Positions 1 to 8,026 of a stretch of DNA of 64,000 nucleotides are shown here, piece after piece. The notes below the pieces were generated by a model. It worked only from the letters and a program-made list of their open reading frames with translations. It had not been told where the DNA came from and searched no databases. The stretch is taken from contig CAIRGJ010000024.1 of assembly GCA_903878085.1 (NCBI GenBank), positions 57,972 through 121,971 on the forward strand, written 5' to 3'. A program made the position numbers and the translations under genes. How positions within the stretch are numbered: position 1 is the stretch's first letter; each line of letters opens with the position of its first letter. This DNA comes from an uncultured Hyphomicrobiales bacterium (lineage in GTDB: Bacteria > Pseudomonadota > Alphaproteobacteria > Rhizobiales > Xanthobacteraceae).

Positions 1-837
1 GAGGAAGCCCTTGTCCCACACCACTTTGGCGCCGGCGATATCCTTGATCGAGGCCTCGTCGACTTTGACCGGCACCGAACCCGCCACCGCGGGGCGGATC
101 ATGCGGCCGTGCACCATGCCCGGCACCTTGATGTCGGTGCAGAAGTCTCCCTGGCAGAACACCTTCGGCGCGACGTCCTCGCGTTTGATCGGCTGGCCGA
201 CGACCTTGTGGTCTTTCGGGTTCTTCGGCTGCGCCTTGCCCGGCGCATAGAGCGTGTTGCCGTATTGTTTGTTCCAGTCGAGCTGAACGTTGAAATATTT
301 GCCGCCGATCATCTCGGCGTAGGAGATGCGCTTGGCCTTGTCGTCGGTCGCCGATACCACGCCGTCATTGACGGCGAGCTTGTCCGCCGGCACCGACAGC
401 AGACCGGCCGCCATCTCGACCAGCACGCGGCGCGCTTCCGCCGAAGCCATCCGCATCTGTTTGCCGCCGAGCTGAATGCCGGTGGAGCCGGAAGCGCCGC
501 CCTGGTTCACCGACGTGCCGGTGTCGCCCATGTAGACCTTGACGGCTTTGAACGGCACGTCGAGCTCGTCCGCCACGATTTGCGCGATGGCGACATGCAG
601 GCCATGGCCCATGTCCATCTTGCCGAAATAGGCGGCGACCGTGCCGTCGGCATTGACCGCGATGTAGGATGACAACTGGTCCGGCGTCAGCGGCGGCTTC
701 GCTCCTTGTGCGTAAGCGGCTTGCATCGACATCATGGTGTCGAGCGTCATCGCCGCACCGACCGATACGACGAGTGCGCCGCCGCCGAGCAGGACGGAGC
801 GGCGGGACAGGGATGAGGTGGATTCAAATTTTGTCAT
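1..837 (-). CDS. Molybdopterin-binding xanthine dehydrogenase-family large subunit (IorB-like), partial
   Basis: Only the N-terminal 279 codons lie in the window; the gene continues past the left edge. Translation from the ATG at 837 gives a twin-arginine signal (SRRSVLLGG at residues 12-20) followed by an Ala/Val-rich hydrophobic stretch, so the holoenzyme is probably exported folded with its cofactor. Downstream motifs such as GKMDMGHGLHVAIAQIVADE and GQPIKREDV are typical of the aldehyde-oxidase/xanthine-dehydrogenase molybdopterin domain of isoquinoline 1-oxidoreductase beta subunits. It lies 11 bp downstream of the 2Fe-2S subunit gene, the usual order for this two-subunit, FAD-less hydroxylase. 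Substrate is unknown: family members hydroxylate N-heterocycles or oxidise aldehydes. Confidence 0.88.
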   Translation of the reverse strand, partial: MTKFESTSSLSRRSVLLGGGALVVSVGAAMTLDTMMSMQAAYAQGAKPPLTPDQLSSYIAVNADGTVAAYFGKMDMGHGLHVAIAQIVADELDVPFKAVKVYMGDTGTSVNQGGASGSTGIQLGGKQMRMASAEARRVLVEMAAGLLSVPADKLAVNDGVVSATDDKAKRISYAEMIGGKYFNVQLDWNKQYGNTLYAPGKAQPKNPKDHKVVGQPIKREDVAPKVFCQGDFCTDIKVPGMVHGRMIRPAVAGSVPVKVDEASIKDIAGAKVVWDKGFL

Positions 838-848
838 GGTGCTCTCCC

Positions 849-1316
849 TCAACCCATCATCGTCGCGGCGCGCTTGACCGCTTTGAGGATGCTGACATGC
901 GTGCCGCAGCGGCACTTCAAGCCGGACAGCGCGTCCTTGATCTCGGCCTCGCTCGGATTCTTTTTGTCGCGCAGGAAGGCGGCGGTGGTCATCAGCCAGC
1001 CGTTGATGCAGTAGCCGCATTGCGGCACCTGCTCCTCGACATAGGCGGTCTGGATCGGGTGCGGCTTCTCCGGTGTGCCGAGGCCGGCGAGCGTCACCAC
1101 CTTGGCGTTGCCCACCGCCGACAGCGGCGTCACGCAGGAGCGCGCCGGCTGGCCGTCGATGTGCACGATGCAGGCGCCGCATTGCGCCAGCCCGCAGCCG
1201 AAATGCGGATTGTTGAGGCCGAGGTCGTCGCGCAGCGCGTAGAGCAGCGGCATGTCTGGGTCGGCATCGACCGTATGCGACGTGCCATTCACATTGAGGG
1301 TGAATTTTTGAGTCAT
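849..1316 (-). CDS. 2Fe-2S iron-sulfur subunit of molybdenum hydroxylase (IorA-like)
   Basis: A 155-residue two-cluster ferredoxin-type subunit. Cys41, Cys46, Cys49 and Cys61 form the plant-ferredoxin-like N-terminal cluster; Cys100, Cys103, Cys135 and Cys137 (CGYC and CRC) form the C-terminal four-helix cluster close to the molybdenum cofactor. Length and spacing match isoquinoline 1-oxidoreductase alpha / CoxS-like small subunits. It would pass electrons from the molybdopterin subunit encoded just downstream (11 bp gap) to an external acceptor, often a cytochrome c in FAD-less enzymes. No FAD subunit gene is nearby. The gene is divergent from an ABC importer operon that begins at 1534, suggesting shared control from the 217-bp interval between them. 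Confidence 0.92.
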   Translation of the reverse strand: MTQKFTLNVNGTSHTVDADPDMPLLYALRDDLGLNNPHFGCGLAQCGACIVHIDGQPARSCVTPLSAVGNAKVVTLAGLGTPEKPHPIQTAYVEEQVPQCGYCINGWLMTTAAFLRDKKNPSEAEIKDALSGLKCRCGTHVSILKAVKRAATMMG

Positions 1317-1533
1317 GGCGTTCAGCTCCCCGAACTAATTTTATGGAGACAGCAGGCTTACGGCCTGGCGTCCCGGTCGCGGTTATTCCGCGATCCCTTG
1401 CGGCCCTGAGGCTAGTCCCGCACACTGGTCTTGGGAACGGCCCCGCCCGTAAAAATGATGTTATATTGCCGGGAATAGACGCCCTCCCGCGGGTTACGCG
1501 GAACCAAAGGCGCGACGCTCAGGGAGGAACTTC

Positions 1534-2553
1534 ATGCGCACTGCACCATTTATTCAATTCGGTTTTGGCGGTTTTGGCGGTGTTGCCGCCGCTCTCGCTG
1601 TTTGTGCGCTAACGGCTTCGGCCCAAGTCCAGGCCCAAGCACAGGACAAGGTCTGGCGTCATGGCCTGATCAACGCCAAGGCCGACGCCGGTATTTTCTT
1701 GATGGTGTCGACGCGCGATTTTGCCGCCAAGCAGGGCCTCAAGCTCGAGGTTTCCCAGTTCAAGGACGACCAGCTCGCGCTCAAGGCCCTGATCGCCGGC
1801 GAGCTCGACAGCTTCGAGGGCGGGCCGCAGGGCGTGTTCGCCGCCGATTCCAACGGCGGCGACGCCAAGATCCTCGGTTGCCACTGGATCGTGGTGCCGC
1901 ACGGCATCTACGCCATGCAGGCCATCGCCAAGGTCGAGGACCTCAAGGGCAAGCAGATTGCGGTCTCGGCGCCGAATTCCATGCCCAACATGCTGGCGCG
2001 CGAAGCCTTGGCGAGCCATGGCGTATCGGACAAGGACGTGAAACTGGCGGCGGTCGGTGGCGACCGCGAACGCTATCAGGCGCTGATCGGCGGCGTGGTC
2101 GAGGCCGCGGTGGTGTCGAACGAATACGAGCCGATCGCGCCGAAGGCCATGCACCTGCTGGTCGCCGGCCGCGACGCGGTGCCGAATTTCCTGCGCGTCT
2201 GCCTGGTGTCGACCGCCAAGACGCTTGCCGCGCGCGGCGACGACGCCGTCAAGTTCCTCGCCGCCGAAATGACCGCGCTGAAATTCGCGCTGGCCAACAG
2301 GGACGCCACTTTGGCGCTGACGCACCAACTGACCAACAGCAAGCCGGACGATCCGCGTCCCGGCTTTGTATTCGACGACGCCGTGTTGCATAAAGCGGTC
2401 GATCCGACGCTGCCGATCCCGGCGGAAAAGATCATGTGGATTCAGGACCAGATGGTGAAAGCCGGCAGTCTCACCAAGGCTCTCGATCTTGCCGCTGTCA
2501 CCGCGCCGGAATATCGCGAGAAGGCGTTGAAGATGGTAAGTACTGGCCATTGA
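1534..2553 (+). CDS. ABC transporter substrate-binding protein, NMT1/SsuA-like
   Basis: A 339-residue periplasmic binding protein of the nitrate/taurine/thiamine-precursor type. The N-terminus has a long hydrophobic signal region ending near an AQVQAQAQ segment, so cleavage is likely around residues 31-37. The body (KADAGIFLMVSTRDFAAKQGL, then ALKALIAGELDSFEGGPQG) shows the usual NMT1 layout, in which the mature start of the domain is followed by helix 1 and a ligand-lobe loop. A good Shine-Dalgarno sequence (AGGGAGG) precedes the ATG. It heads a three-gene operon with an ATPase (33 bp later) and a permease. The ligand cannot be told from sequence; the divergent molybdenum hydroxylase suggests a heterocyclic or aromatic compound. 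Confidence 0.88.
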   Translation: MRTAPFIQFGFGGFGGVAAALAVCALTASAQVQAQAQDKVWRHGLINAKADAGIFLMVSTRDFAAKQGLKLEVSQFKDDQLALKALIAGELDSFEGGPQGVFAADSNGGDAKILGCHWIVVPHGIYAMQAIAKVEDLKGKQIAVSAPNSMPNMLAREALASHGVSDKDVKLAAVGGDRERYQALIGGVVEAAVVSNEYEPIAPKAMHLLVAGRDAVPNFLRVCLVSTAKTLAARGDDAVKFLAAEMTALKFALANRDATLALTHQLTNSKPDDPRPGFVFDDAVLHKAVDPTLPIPAEKIMWIQDQMVKAGSLTKALDLAAVTAPEYREKALKMVSTGH

Positions 2554-2586
2554 CGAAACCATCGCAACGCCGCGCGGAGTTCTTGA

Positions 2587-3369
2587 ATGGGTGAAGTGAC
2601 GTTCCACGACGTGTCCAAGCGCTTTGCCTTGCGCGTGGATGGCCAAGTGCATCACGTGCAGGCGCTCGACCGCATCAACTTTACCGTGCGCGACGGCGAG
2701 ATCGTGGCGCTGATCGGCCCGTCCGGCTGCGGCAAGACCACGGCGCTGCGGGTCGCCATGGGGCTCGATGCCTCGACCGGCGGCCGCGTCACCGTCGACG
2801 GCCGCGAGGTGCACGGCTGCGGTCATGACCGCGGCATGGTGTTCCAGCACGCCGAACTGCTGCCGTGGCTCTCCGCCTTGCAGAACGTCATGTTCGGCCT
2901 GGAGATGAAGGGGCTACGCGGCGGCGAACTGCGCGACACCGCGGAGAAATATCTGGCGCTGGTCGGCCTGTCGGATTCGCAGAACCGCCGGCCGCATCAA
3001 CTGTCCGGCGGCATGAAGCAGCGTGTCGGCATTGCCCGTGCGCTGGCCATCGATCCGAAGGTATTGCTGATGGACGAGCCGTTCGGCGCGCTCGACGCCC
3101 AGACCCGCGAGGCGCTGCAGGCCGAATTGCTCGATATCCACGCCCGCACCGGCAAGACCATCATTTTCGTCACCCATGACCTCGATGAAGCCGTGCTGAT
3201 CGCCGACCGCATCGTCGTCATGCGCGGCGGCAAAGTGCACGACATCATGACGGTGCCGCTGCCGCGGCCGCGCGGCGATCTCGTCGACGTTCGCGGCACG
3301 CACGAGTTTGCCGAGACCCGTTACAAGGTCTGGCGCGATCTGCACGAAGACGAGAGCGTGGTGCACTAG
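2587..3369 (+). CDS. ABC transporter ATP-binding protein (SsuB/TauB/NrtD family)
   Basis: A 260-residue ATPase with every catalytic motif: Walker A GPSGCGKT at 44-51, Q-loop Gln87, signature LSGGMKQ at 139-145, Walker B LLMDEPF around 160-166, and switch His197 in FVTHD. The family energises uptake of nitrate, sulfonates, taurine or aromatic precursors. It lies between the binding-protein gene and the permease gene and is presumably the motor of that importer. Its stop codon overlaps the first bases of a palindromic intergenic repeat at 3369-3417, which separates it from the permease. Confidence 0.93.
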   Translation: MGEVTFHDVSKRFALRVDGQVHHVQALDRINFTVRDGEIVALIGPSGCGKTTALRVAMGLDASTGGRVTVDGREVHGCGHDRGMVFQHAELLPWLSALQNVMFGLEMKGLRGGELRDTAEKYLALVGLSDSQNRRPHQLSGGMKQRVGIARALAIDPKVLLMDEPFGALDAQTREALQAELLDIHARTGKTIIFVTHDLDEAVLIADRIVVMRGGKVHDIMTVPLPRPRGDLVDVRGTHEFAETRYKVWRDLHEDESVVH

Positions 3370-3417
3370 CGCATGATCCCGAAAAGTGGGAACCGGTTTT
3401 CGGATCAGATCATGCGC
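3369..3417 (+). repeat. REP-like palindromic element, copy 1
   Basis: A 49-bp imperfect palindrome with a GCGCATGATC left end, the core CCGAAAAGTGGGAACCGG and a GATCATGCGC right end. Near-identical copies lie at 34345-34393, 50594-50642 and 63796-63844. It sits inside the ABC importer operon between the ATPase and permease genes and begins on the last base of the ATPase stop codon. A longer reading frame would translate it as an artificial N-terminus of the permease. I recall this core as a frequent intergenic repeat in Bradyrhizobiaceae. Confidence 0.9.
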
Positions 3418-3426
3418 AAGGAAAAT

Positions 3427-4254
3427 ATGATGGCGGAAATTGCAGACAAAAACATCGCGGCGCCGGAAGTGGAAACCGCCGAGCGCCGGCCGCTGCCGCG
3501 CTGGGTCATCACCACGGTTTCCGTCGGCTGTTTGGTCGGCTTCTGGGAAATCTTCGGCCGCGACATCAACCCGGTGTTCGGGTCCTATCCGTCGGCCATC
3601 GCGGTGGCGTTTTGGGAATTGCTGAAAGCCGGCACGCTGTGGAAGGCGCTGTTGGAAAGCCTGCAGCCGTTCGTCGTCGGCTACCTGCTCGCCATCGTGA
3701 TCGGCATTCCGCTCGGCCTCGTGATCGGCCGCTTCCGCACCGCGGAGGCCGCGCTTGGCATCTATGTCACCGCCGGCTACGCCATGCCGCTGGTCGCGCT
3801 GGTGCCGTTGCTGATCTTGTGGCTCGGCCTTGGCTTCAAGGTGAAGGTCTCGGTCATCTTTTTGATGGCGCTGTTCCCAATCTGCATCAACACCTGGCTC
3901 GGCGTCATCGCGGTGCCGAAGACGCTGATCGAGGTCGGCAAATCCTTCGTCGCGCCCAATCACGTCATCCTGCGCCGCATCGTGCTGCCGGCGACGCTGC
4001 CTTACATCATGGCTGGCGTGCGGCTGGCGGTCGGCCGCGCCGTGGTGGCGATGGTGATCGCGGAATTCTTCACCACCATTTCCGGCCTCGGCGCGGTGAT
4101 CATCAATTCGGCGAATAATTTCGACACTGCGACGATGTTCGTGCCGATTATTCTGTTGATGTTGATGGCGATCGGGCTCAACAGCCTGATCGGCTACGTC
4201 GAGCGCAAAGTCGCGCCATGGCAGGCGGAAATCGCGGGGCGCGAGCGGGAGTAG
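3427..4254 (+). CDS. ABC transporter permease (SsuC/TauC family)
   Basis: A 275-residue inner-membrane permease with about six transmembrane segments and the BPD-transport signature in the cytoplasmic loop (residues about 165-205; LIEVGKSFVAPNHVILRRIVLPATLP). It would form the channel for the importer encoded immediately upstream. The frame is open from 3373, but that stretch is the REP-like palindrome; the ATG at 3427 follows a clear AAGGAA ribosome-binding site at 3418-3423, so I start there. An adjacent in-frame ATG at 3430 is equally possible. The gene ends 104 bp before the convergent CobW-type gene, with a large inverted repeat between them. Confidence 0.92.
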   Translation: MMAEIADKNIAAPEVETAERRPLPRWVITTVSVGCLVGFWEIFGRDINPVFGSYPSAIAVAFWELLKAGTLWKALLESLQPFVVGYLLAIVIGIPLGLVIGRFRTAEAALGIYVTAGYAMPLVALVPLLILWLGLGFKVKVSVIFLMALFPICINTWLGVIAVPKTLIEVGKSFVAPNHVILRRIVLPATLPYIMAGVRLAVGRAVVAMVIAEFFTTISGLGAVIINSANNFDTATMFVPIILLMLMAIGLNSLIGYVERKVAPWQAEIAGRERE

Positions 4255-4261
4255 TTATTTC

Positions 4262-4357
4262 TGTCGTCCCGGGCGAGCGCAGCGAGACCCGGGACCCATA
4301 CGCCGCGGCTTCTCGATGGGGCACGGCGTATGGGTCCCCGCCTGCGCGGGGACGACA
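4262..4357. repeat. Compound inverted repeat between convergent genes
   Basis: The intergenic space holds an outer GTCGTCCCGGG / GGGGACGAC pairing, an inner perfect 11-bp stem CCCATACGCCG (4295-4305) / CGGCGTATGGG (4324-4334) and smaller GC hairpins. Related GGGGACCCAT-containing elements occur at 12443-12546 and 58781-58970, and in fragmentary form at 5466-5530. It may act as a bidirectional terminator for the permease and the CobW-type gene; there is no T-tract, so this is inference. Confidence 0.7.
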
Positions 4358-5374
4358 TCAAACAGCCAACGCCTTCACCGCCTCGAACAAATCCCGCACC
4401 TGCTTCTCGGAAATATTGCGCGTGATGAACACCACGCGGCTCGCCCGGTCGCCGTCCGGCCACGTCTCGAGCTCGACCGGCGGCGGCGACAAATGCTGCA
4501 CGAACTGCACCAGCACCGGCCCTTTGCAGCCTGCGACGTCGAGGAAGCCTTTGACGCGCAGGACGTCGGCGCCGCGCAACGTCAGCAGCGTTTCCATCGC
4601 GCGCGAGAACACGGGCCACGGCATCGGCGCGGTCTCGTTCAACACGAAGCTCACAATGCCGTCGCTGTGCTCGGCCTCGGCGACGAAAGCGTTGCGCAAG
4701 GCGTTGGTCGATTCCGTCAGCCGCGTCGTATCGAGGTCGCCGTTGACCGCCACCAGGATTTCGGCCTGGGCGTTGAGCGCGCGCAGCCGCGCGGTCAGCG
4801 CTTTGACTTTGGTTTCGTCGGCGATGTCGGTCTTGGTCACCACCAGGCGGTCGGCCAAAATCGCCTGCTTGCGCGCTTCCGACGACCGCTCAAGCGTGGC
4901 GAGGCCGTTTTCGGCGTCGACCACGGTCATCACCACTTCGATATGGAACACTTCGCCGAGCGCGCGGTCGGTGGCGAAAGTCTGCAATATCGGGCTGGGG
5001 TCGGCGAGGCCCGAGGTCTCGATCACGATGCGGCGGAAGTCCGGGATCTCGCCGCGCTCGCGCTCGATCACCATGCGGCGCAGCGTGTTCTGCAAGTCGC
5101 TGCGCGCGATGCAGCACAGGCAGCCGTTGCCGAGCAGCACGGTCTCGTCGGCGCTGGCGCGGATCAGCGCGTCGTCGATGCCGGCGGCGCCGAACTCGTT
5201 GATCACAACGGCGGTGCCGGCGCCTTCCGGCGTGCCGAGAAAGCGCTTGAGCAGCGTGGTCTTGCCGGCGCCGAGGAAGCCGGTGAGCACGGTCACCGGC
5301 ACGCGCGGCCCGCGCTCGCGGCGCAGCCTGCGCCCGAACATGCCGGCAGCTTGTGAAGGGAACACTTGATCCAT
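4358..5374 (-). CDS. CobW/P47K-family GTP-binding metallochaperone
   Basis: A 338-residue G3E GTPase. Walker A GFLGAGKT is at 32-39, the metal-binding CxCC motif (CLCC) at 85-88, the NKxD-like guanine motif appears as VTKTDIA, and a CobW C-terminal domain follows with a His/Glu-rich face. Such proteins insert or deliver metals (zinc, cobalt, iron), hydrolysing GTP when the client is loaded. The gene follows the LVIVD-repeat gene on the same strand (165 bp gap), at the end of the catabolic block. It could serve a metalloenzyme of this cluster, but the client is not identifiable. The first ~25 residues before the GTPase core are unusually long and basic; an internal start at Met12 is possible. 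Confidence 0.88.
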   Translation of the reverse strand: MDQVFPSQAAGMFGRRLRRERGPRVPVTVLTGFLGAGKTTLLKRFLGTPEGAGTAVVINEFGAAGIDDALIRASADETVLLGNGCLCCIARSDLQNTLRRMVIERERGEIPDFRRIVIETSGLADPSPILQTFATDRALGEVFHIEVVMTVVDAENGLATLERSSEARKQAILADRLVVTKTDIADETKVKALTARLRALNAQAEILVAVNGDLDTTRLTESTNALRNAFVAEAEHSDGIVSFVLNETAPMPWPVFSRAMETLLTLRGADVLRVKGFLDVAGCKGPVLVQFVQHLSPPPVELETWPDGDRASRVVFITRNISEKQVRDLFEAVKALAV

Positions 5375-5382
5375 AACTTACT

Positions 5383-5530
5383 TTACCTCGCCCTGCGGGG
5401 GAGAGAGGCCGATTTTCGAGAGCTGACAGCAAATCGGGTGAGGGGCATATCGTCCCTCACCCGTTCGTCTCCGCGAAAGCGGGGACCCAGTTCTTTGGCT
5501 CTGGATTCCCGCTTGCGCGGGAATGAGCGG
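5383..5530. repeat. Fragmentary GC-rich intergenic repeats
   Basis: Between the LVIVD and CobW-type genes there are two small repeat pieces: a CGCCCTGCGGGGG-type element with an AATCGGGTGAGGGG tail (about 5390-5455), and a CTCCGCGAAAGCGGGGACCCAG hairpin followed by TTCCCGCTTGCGCGGGAA (5468-5523). The second belongs to the same family as the compound repeats at 4262 and 12443. I see no coding potential here. Confidence 0.6.
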
Positions 5531-5538
5531 ATTTGGGC

Positions 5539-6776
5539 CTAGAAATCCATCTCGAGAATATACAGCCCGCCCGAGAAGCGATCGACCGTGTAGACGATCT
5601 GCCGCTCGTCAACATAGACGTCGTTGAGCTGGATGGCGCCGAGCTTGGAGCCGTTCGGGGCCGGCGGCACGAAGGCCGCGACTTCCTTGGGCTGGTAGGC
5701 GTTCGAGATGTCGAAGGCGCGCATGCCGCCGTTGAAGAAGGTGCCGAACACCAGTTGGTCCGACTGGAAGGAGGTTGGCACCGGCACGTTCTCGTGGATG
5801 TTGTGCGAGCCAAGCGGCCGCCGCGGTTCTTGTAGGCATCGACCGGCGGCATCGGCAGCGTCGCGAACGACACCGGATGGGTTTCGTCGCGCACGTCCAG
5901 CATCCAGATCAGCTTCGGCCAATCCTTCGCATTATCCTCGGTCGACTCTTCCGTGACCAGCACGAGGCCGCGATCGAATAGCGGCACCGCGGTGTGGGTG
6001 AAGCCGGTGTAAGGCGGCGAGTTGGTCCAGTGCGAGATCACCTTGGGCTGCGACTTGTCGGCGATGTCCATGATGTACATGCCGCCGTCGAGGTAGCAGA
6101 GGTACATGCGGTCGGGACGCTGCGGGTAGACGTTGCAGTTGTGCGCGCGGTAGCCCTTGTCGAGCGTGTGGCGCGGCGGCGGCGCGACGTTGTCGCCCTT
6201 GCGCGTGCCGGACAGCCACCAGCGGCCGATTTCCTTCGGCTTCGATGGATCGCGCACGTCGATGCAGCGGTAGAACTGGTCGTCATTGGGATTGGCGGCC
6301 TCGAAGTCGGGGCTGCCCGCGGCCATGTGGACGTATTCGCCGTCGCAGAACCACAGCTGATGCACGCCGCGCGAGGTCGGGCCCGAGCAATCGAAGAACG
6401 AAATCGACTTGGGATTTTCCGGAACGGAAACGTCGAACAGTTCGAAGCCGGCGGGCTTCATGCCCTTCTTCTTCGTCTGATAGGCGACGGCCAGAATGTC
6501 GCCGGACATTTCCAGCGAGTTGGAGCGCACATCGGCGTGCGGCAGGTCGGTCTGTACGACGACCTTCGGATTGCGCGGGTCGGTCACGTCGACGCCGGTG
6601 AAATTCTTCGGCGCGCTTTCATGCGCCAGCCACATGATGCGGCGGCCGTCCTTGGCGATCTGACACGCCATGCCTTCGCCCATGCCGCCGAAGCCGCCCA
6701 GGTTGTTCTGCGACAGCAGTTTGAAATTCCAGCTTACGGGCTCTCCGCTATGCAGCGGGTCTTTAGCGGCGGACAT
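5539..6776 (-). pseudogene. LVIVD-repeat beta-propeller protein, single-base frameshift
   Basis: The N-terminal ~324 residues read in one frame (from MSAAKDPLHSGEP through DVRDETHP to NRGGR). The family-like C-terminus (HNIHENVPVPTSFQSDQ to FSGGLYILEMDF, stop at 5539) reads in another. Restoring one base at about 5811-5813, so that the codons read R-F-G-S-H-N-I-H, joins the two into a ~412-residue protein. Without it, translation runs on to a stop at 5457 through Arg/Ser-rich nonsense. LVIVD repeats form beta-propellers found in extracytoplasmic or surface proteins; no signal peptide is visible. The gene lies downstream of the second ABC importer operon, after an intrinsic terminator. Either a real recent mutation or an assembly error; everything else in the gene is intact. 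Confidence 0.82.
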
Positions 6777-6812
6777 TCACGTCTCCGAGGATTGAGGTTG
6801 GCAAAGGAAAAC

Positions 6813-6850
6813 CGGCCGGCGCGGGGTGCGCCGGCCGGTGGTTTAGACCA
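6813..6850 (-). terminator. Intrinsic terminator downstream of ABC binding-protein gene
   Basis: A perfect 11-bp GC stem, CCGGCCGGCGC (6813-6823) with GCGCCGGCCGG (6829-6839). Read on the minus strand it is followed by TTTTCCTTT (6812 down to about 6804). It would end the transcript of the five-gene importer operon and isolate the LVIVD gene at 6776, which then needs its own promoter or read-through. Confidence 0.7.
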
Positions 6851-6888
6851 TTCGATGGCGTCCCGTCACCCGGGGTGTCTCTGTCTGC

Positions 6889-7005
6889 TCCCCTCCCCAC
6901 ACGAGCGTAGCGAGTGGCGGGGAGGGGTCGGGGGTGGGGGGCAAAGTTCGATGCGTTGAAACACCCCCACCCCTAACCCCTCCCCACGCTGCGCGGGGAG
7001 GGGAA
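6889..7005. repeat. Paired CTCCCC/GGGGAG inverted repeat
   Basis: An imperfect inverted repeat: CTCCCCTCCCCAC with CGAGCGTAGCGAG, then GGCGGGGAGGGG, followed by CCCCCACCCCTAACCCCTCC and a GCTGCGCGG-GGAGGGG arm. This layout is common between genes in Rhizobiales genomes. It lies right after the binding-protein stop codon (7010) and may help 3'-end formation. No open frame fits it. Confidence 0.6.
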
Positions 7006-7009
7006 AACG

Positions 7010-8002
7010 TCAGGCGCCGGCCTGCTTGAAGAACTCGGTGCGCAGCACCTTGCTCCAGTCCGGGATCGCCTTGATCTTCTTTTCCGCGAGCAGGATTTCG
7101 GCCTGCTTCTGCATGTAGGGCTGGATGTCGGCCGGCCAGCTGGGCTGCACTTCGACCCGCGCCAGCGCCTTTTTGAAGGTGTCCTTCGACATGGTGTAGC
7201 CCTTCGACGTGTAGAAGCCGTAGATCACGTCCGACACCTTGTCCGGCGCGTTCTTGAAGTCCTTGGCGACCTCGATCCAGGCTTTGAGATAGGCCACCAC
7301 CGTCTCCGGGTGCTTTTCGACGAAGTCCGGCGTCGCCGCCATGAACACCGGCAGCCGGTCGAAGGTGTCGTATTCCGAAATGGTGACGCCGATGCCGTCG
7401 GCTTCGGCGATCGCGTTGTACGGCTCGACATTGGCCATGGCGTCGACGGTCTTGGCCGCCATCGCCGCCACCATGTCGTCGACGTTCATGCGAATTTCCT
7501 GATAGTCGCCCTTCTTCAAGCCGGCCTTGGGCGCAATCTGGTCGGTGAAGATATTGCCGGTCGACGAGCCGGTCTGGTTGGCGACCTTCAGGCCCTTCAA
7601 TTGCTCGACCTTGGTGATGCCGAGATCCTTGCGCGCCAGCACGCGCGCGGTCCTGCCGACATATTCCAGCATGACGATGCCGACCATGCCGCCTTTGTCG
7701 TGGCCGAGCGCCAGTGACGGCCCGGCATAGGTGCCCATGTCGACTTGGCGCGCCACCATCTGCTGCATGGTGAGGTTGCCCGATGGCACCGCGAATTCCT
7801 CGAACTTGATGCCGTGCTTTTCCAGCAGGCCGGAGCGCAGCAGGTAATAAGTCGGCATGCCCCACATGTTGGTTTGATAGCCCTGGCGGATGGTTTCCAT
7901 CGCCGCGCCCGCGGGCTTGAGGCCCAGTCCCGCCGCCAGCACGCCGGCGCTCGCTCCCGCCAGCGCGTGCCGGCGGGTAATTCCGTTTTGCAGAATGGTC
8001 AT
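7010..8002 (-). CDS. ABC transporter substrate-binding protein with Tat-type signal
   Basis: A 330-residue NMT1/SsuA-like periplasmic binding protein. The N-terminus carries TRRHALAGA and an Ala/Gly/Leu stretch ending in AGA, which looks like a twin-arginine signal, less usual for this family. The mature part opens with IRQGYQTNMWGMPTYYLL and continues with the two-lobe layout (GLKVANQTGSSTGNIF, MNVDDMVAAMAAKTVDAM). It is the last gene of an operon with two permeases, an enoyl-CoA hydratase and an ATPase (24 bp upstream), all on the minus strand, and a strong terminator follows. Tat export would suit a protein that must bind its ligand or a cofactor before export; that is inference. Ligand unknown. 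Confidence 0.9.
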   Translation of the reverse strand: MTILQNGITRRHALAGASAGVLAAGLGLKPAGAAMETIRQGYQTNMWGMPTYYLLRSGLLEKHGIKFEEFAVPSGNLTMQQMVARQVDMGTYAGPSLALGHDKGGMVGIVMLEYVGRTARVLARKDLGITKVEQLKGLKVANQTGSSTGNIFTDQIAPKAGLKKGDYQEIRMNVDDMVAAMAAKTVDAMANVEPYNAIAEADGIGVTISEYDTFDRLPVFMAATPDFVEKHPETVVAYLKAWIEVAKDFKNAPDKVSDVIYGFYTSKGYTMSKDTFKKALARVEVQPSWPADIQPYMQKQAEILLAEKKIKAIPDWSKVLRTEFFKQAGA

Positions 8003-8026
8003 AGTGTATCCTCCATCCGGTTTGTT

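Noticed and set aside
1431..1475. Promoter for the first ABC importer (TTGGGA ... TATATT)
   Set aside because: The spacing between these hexamers is about 25 bp, too long for a standard sigma-70 promoter.
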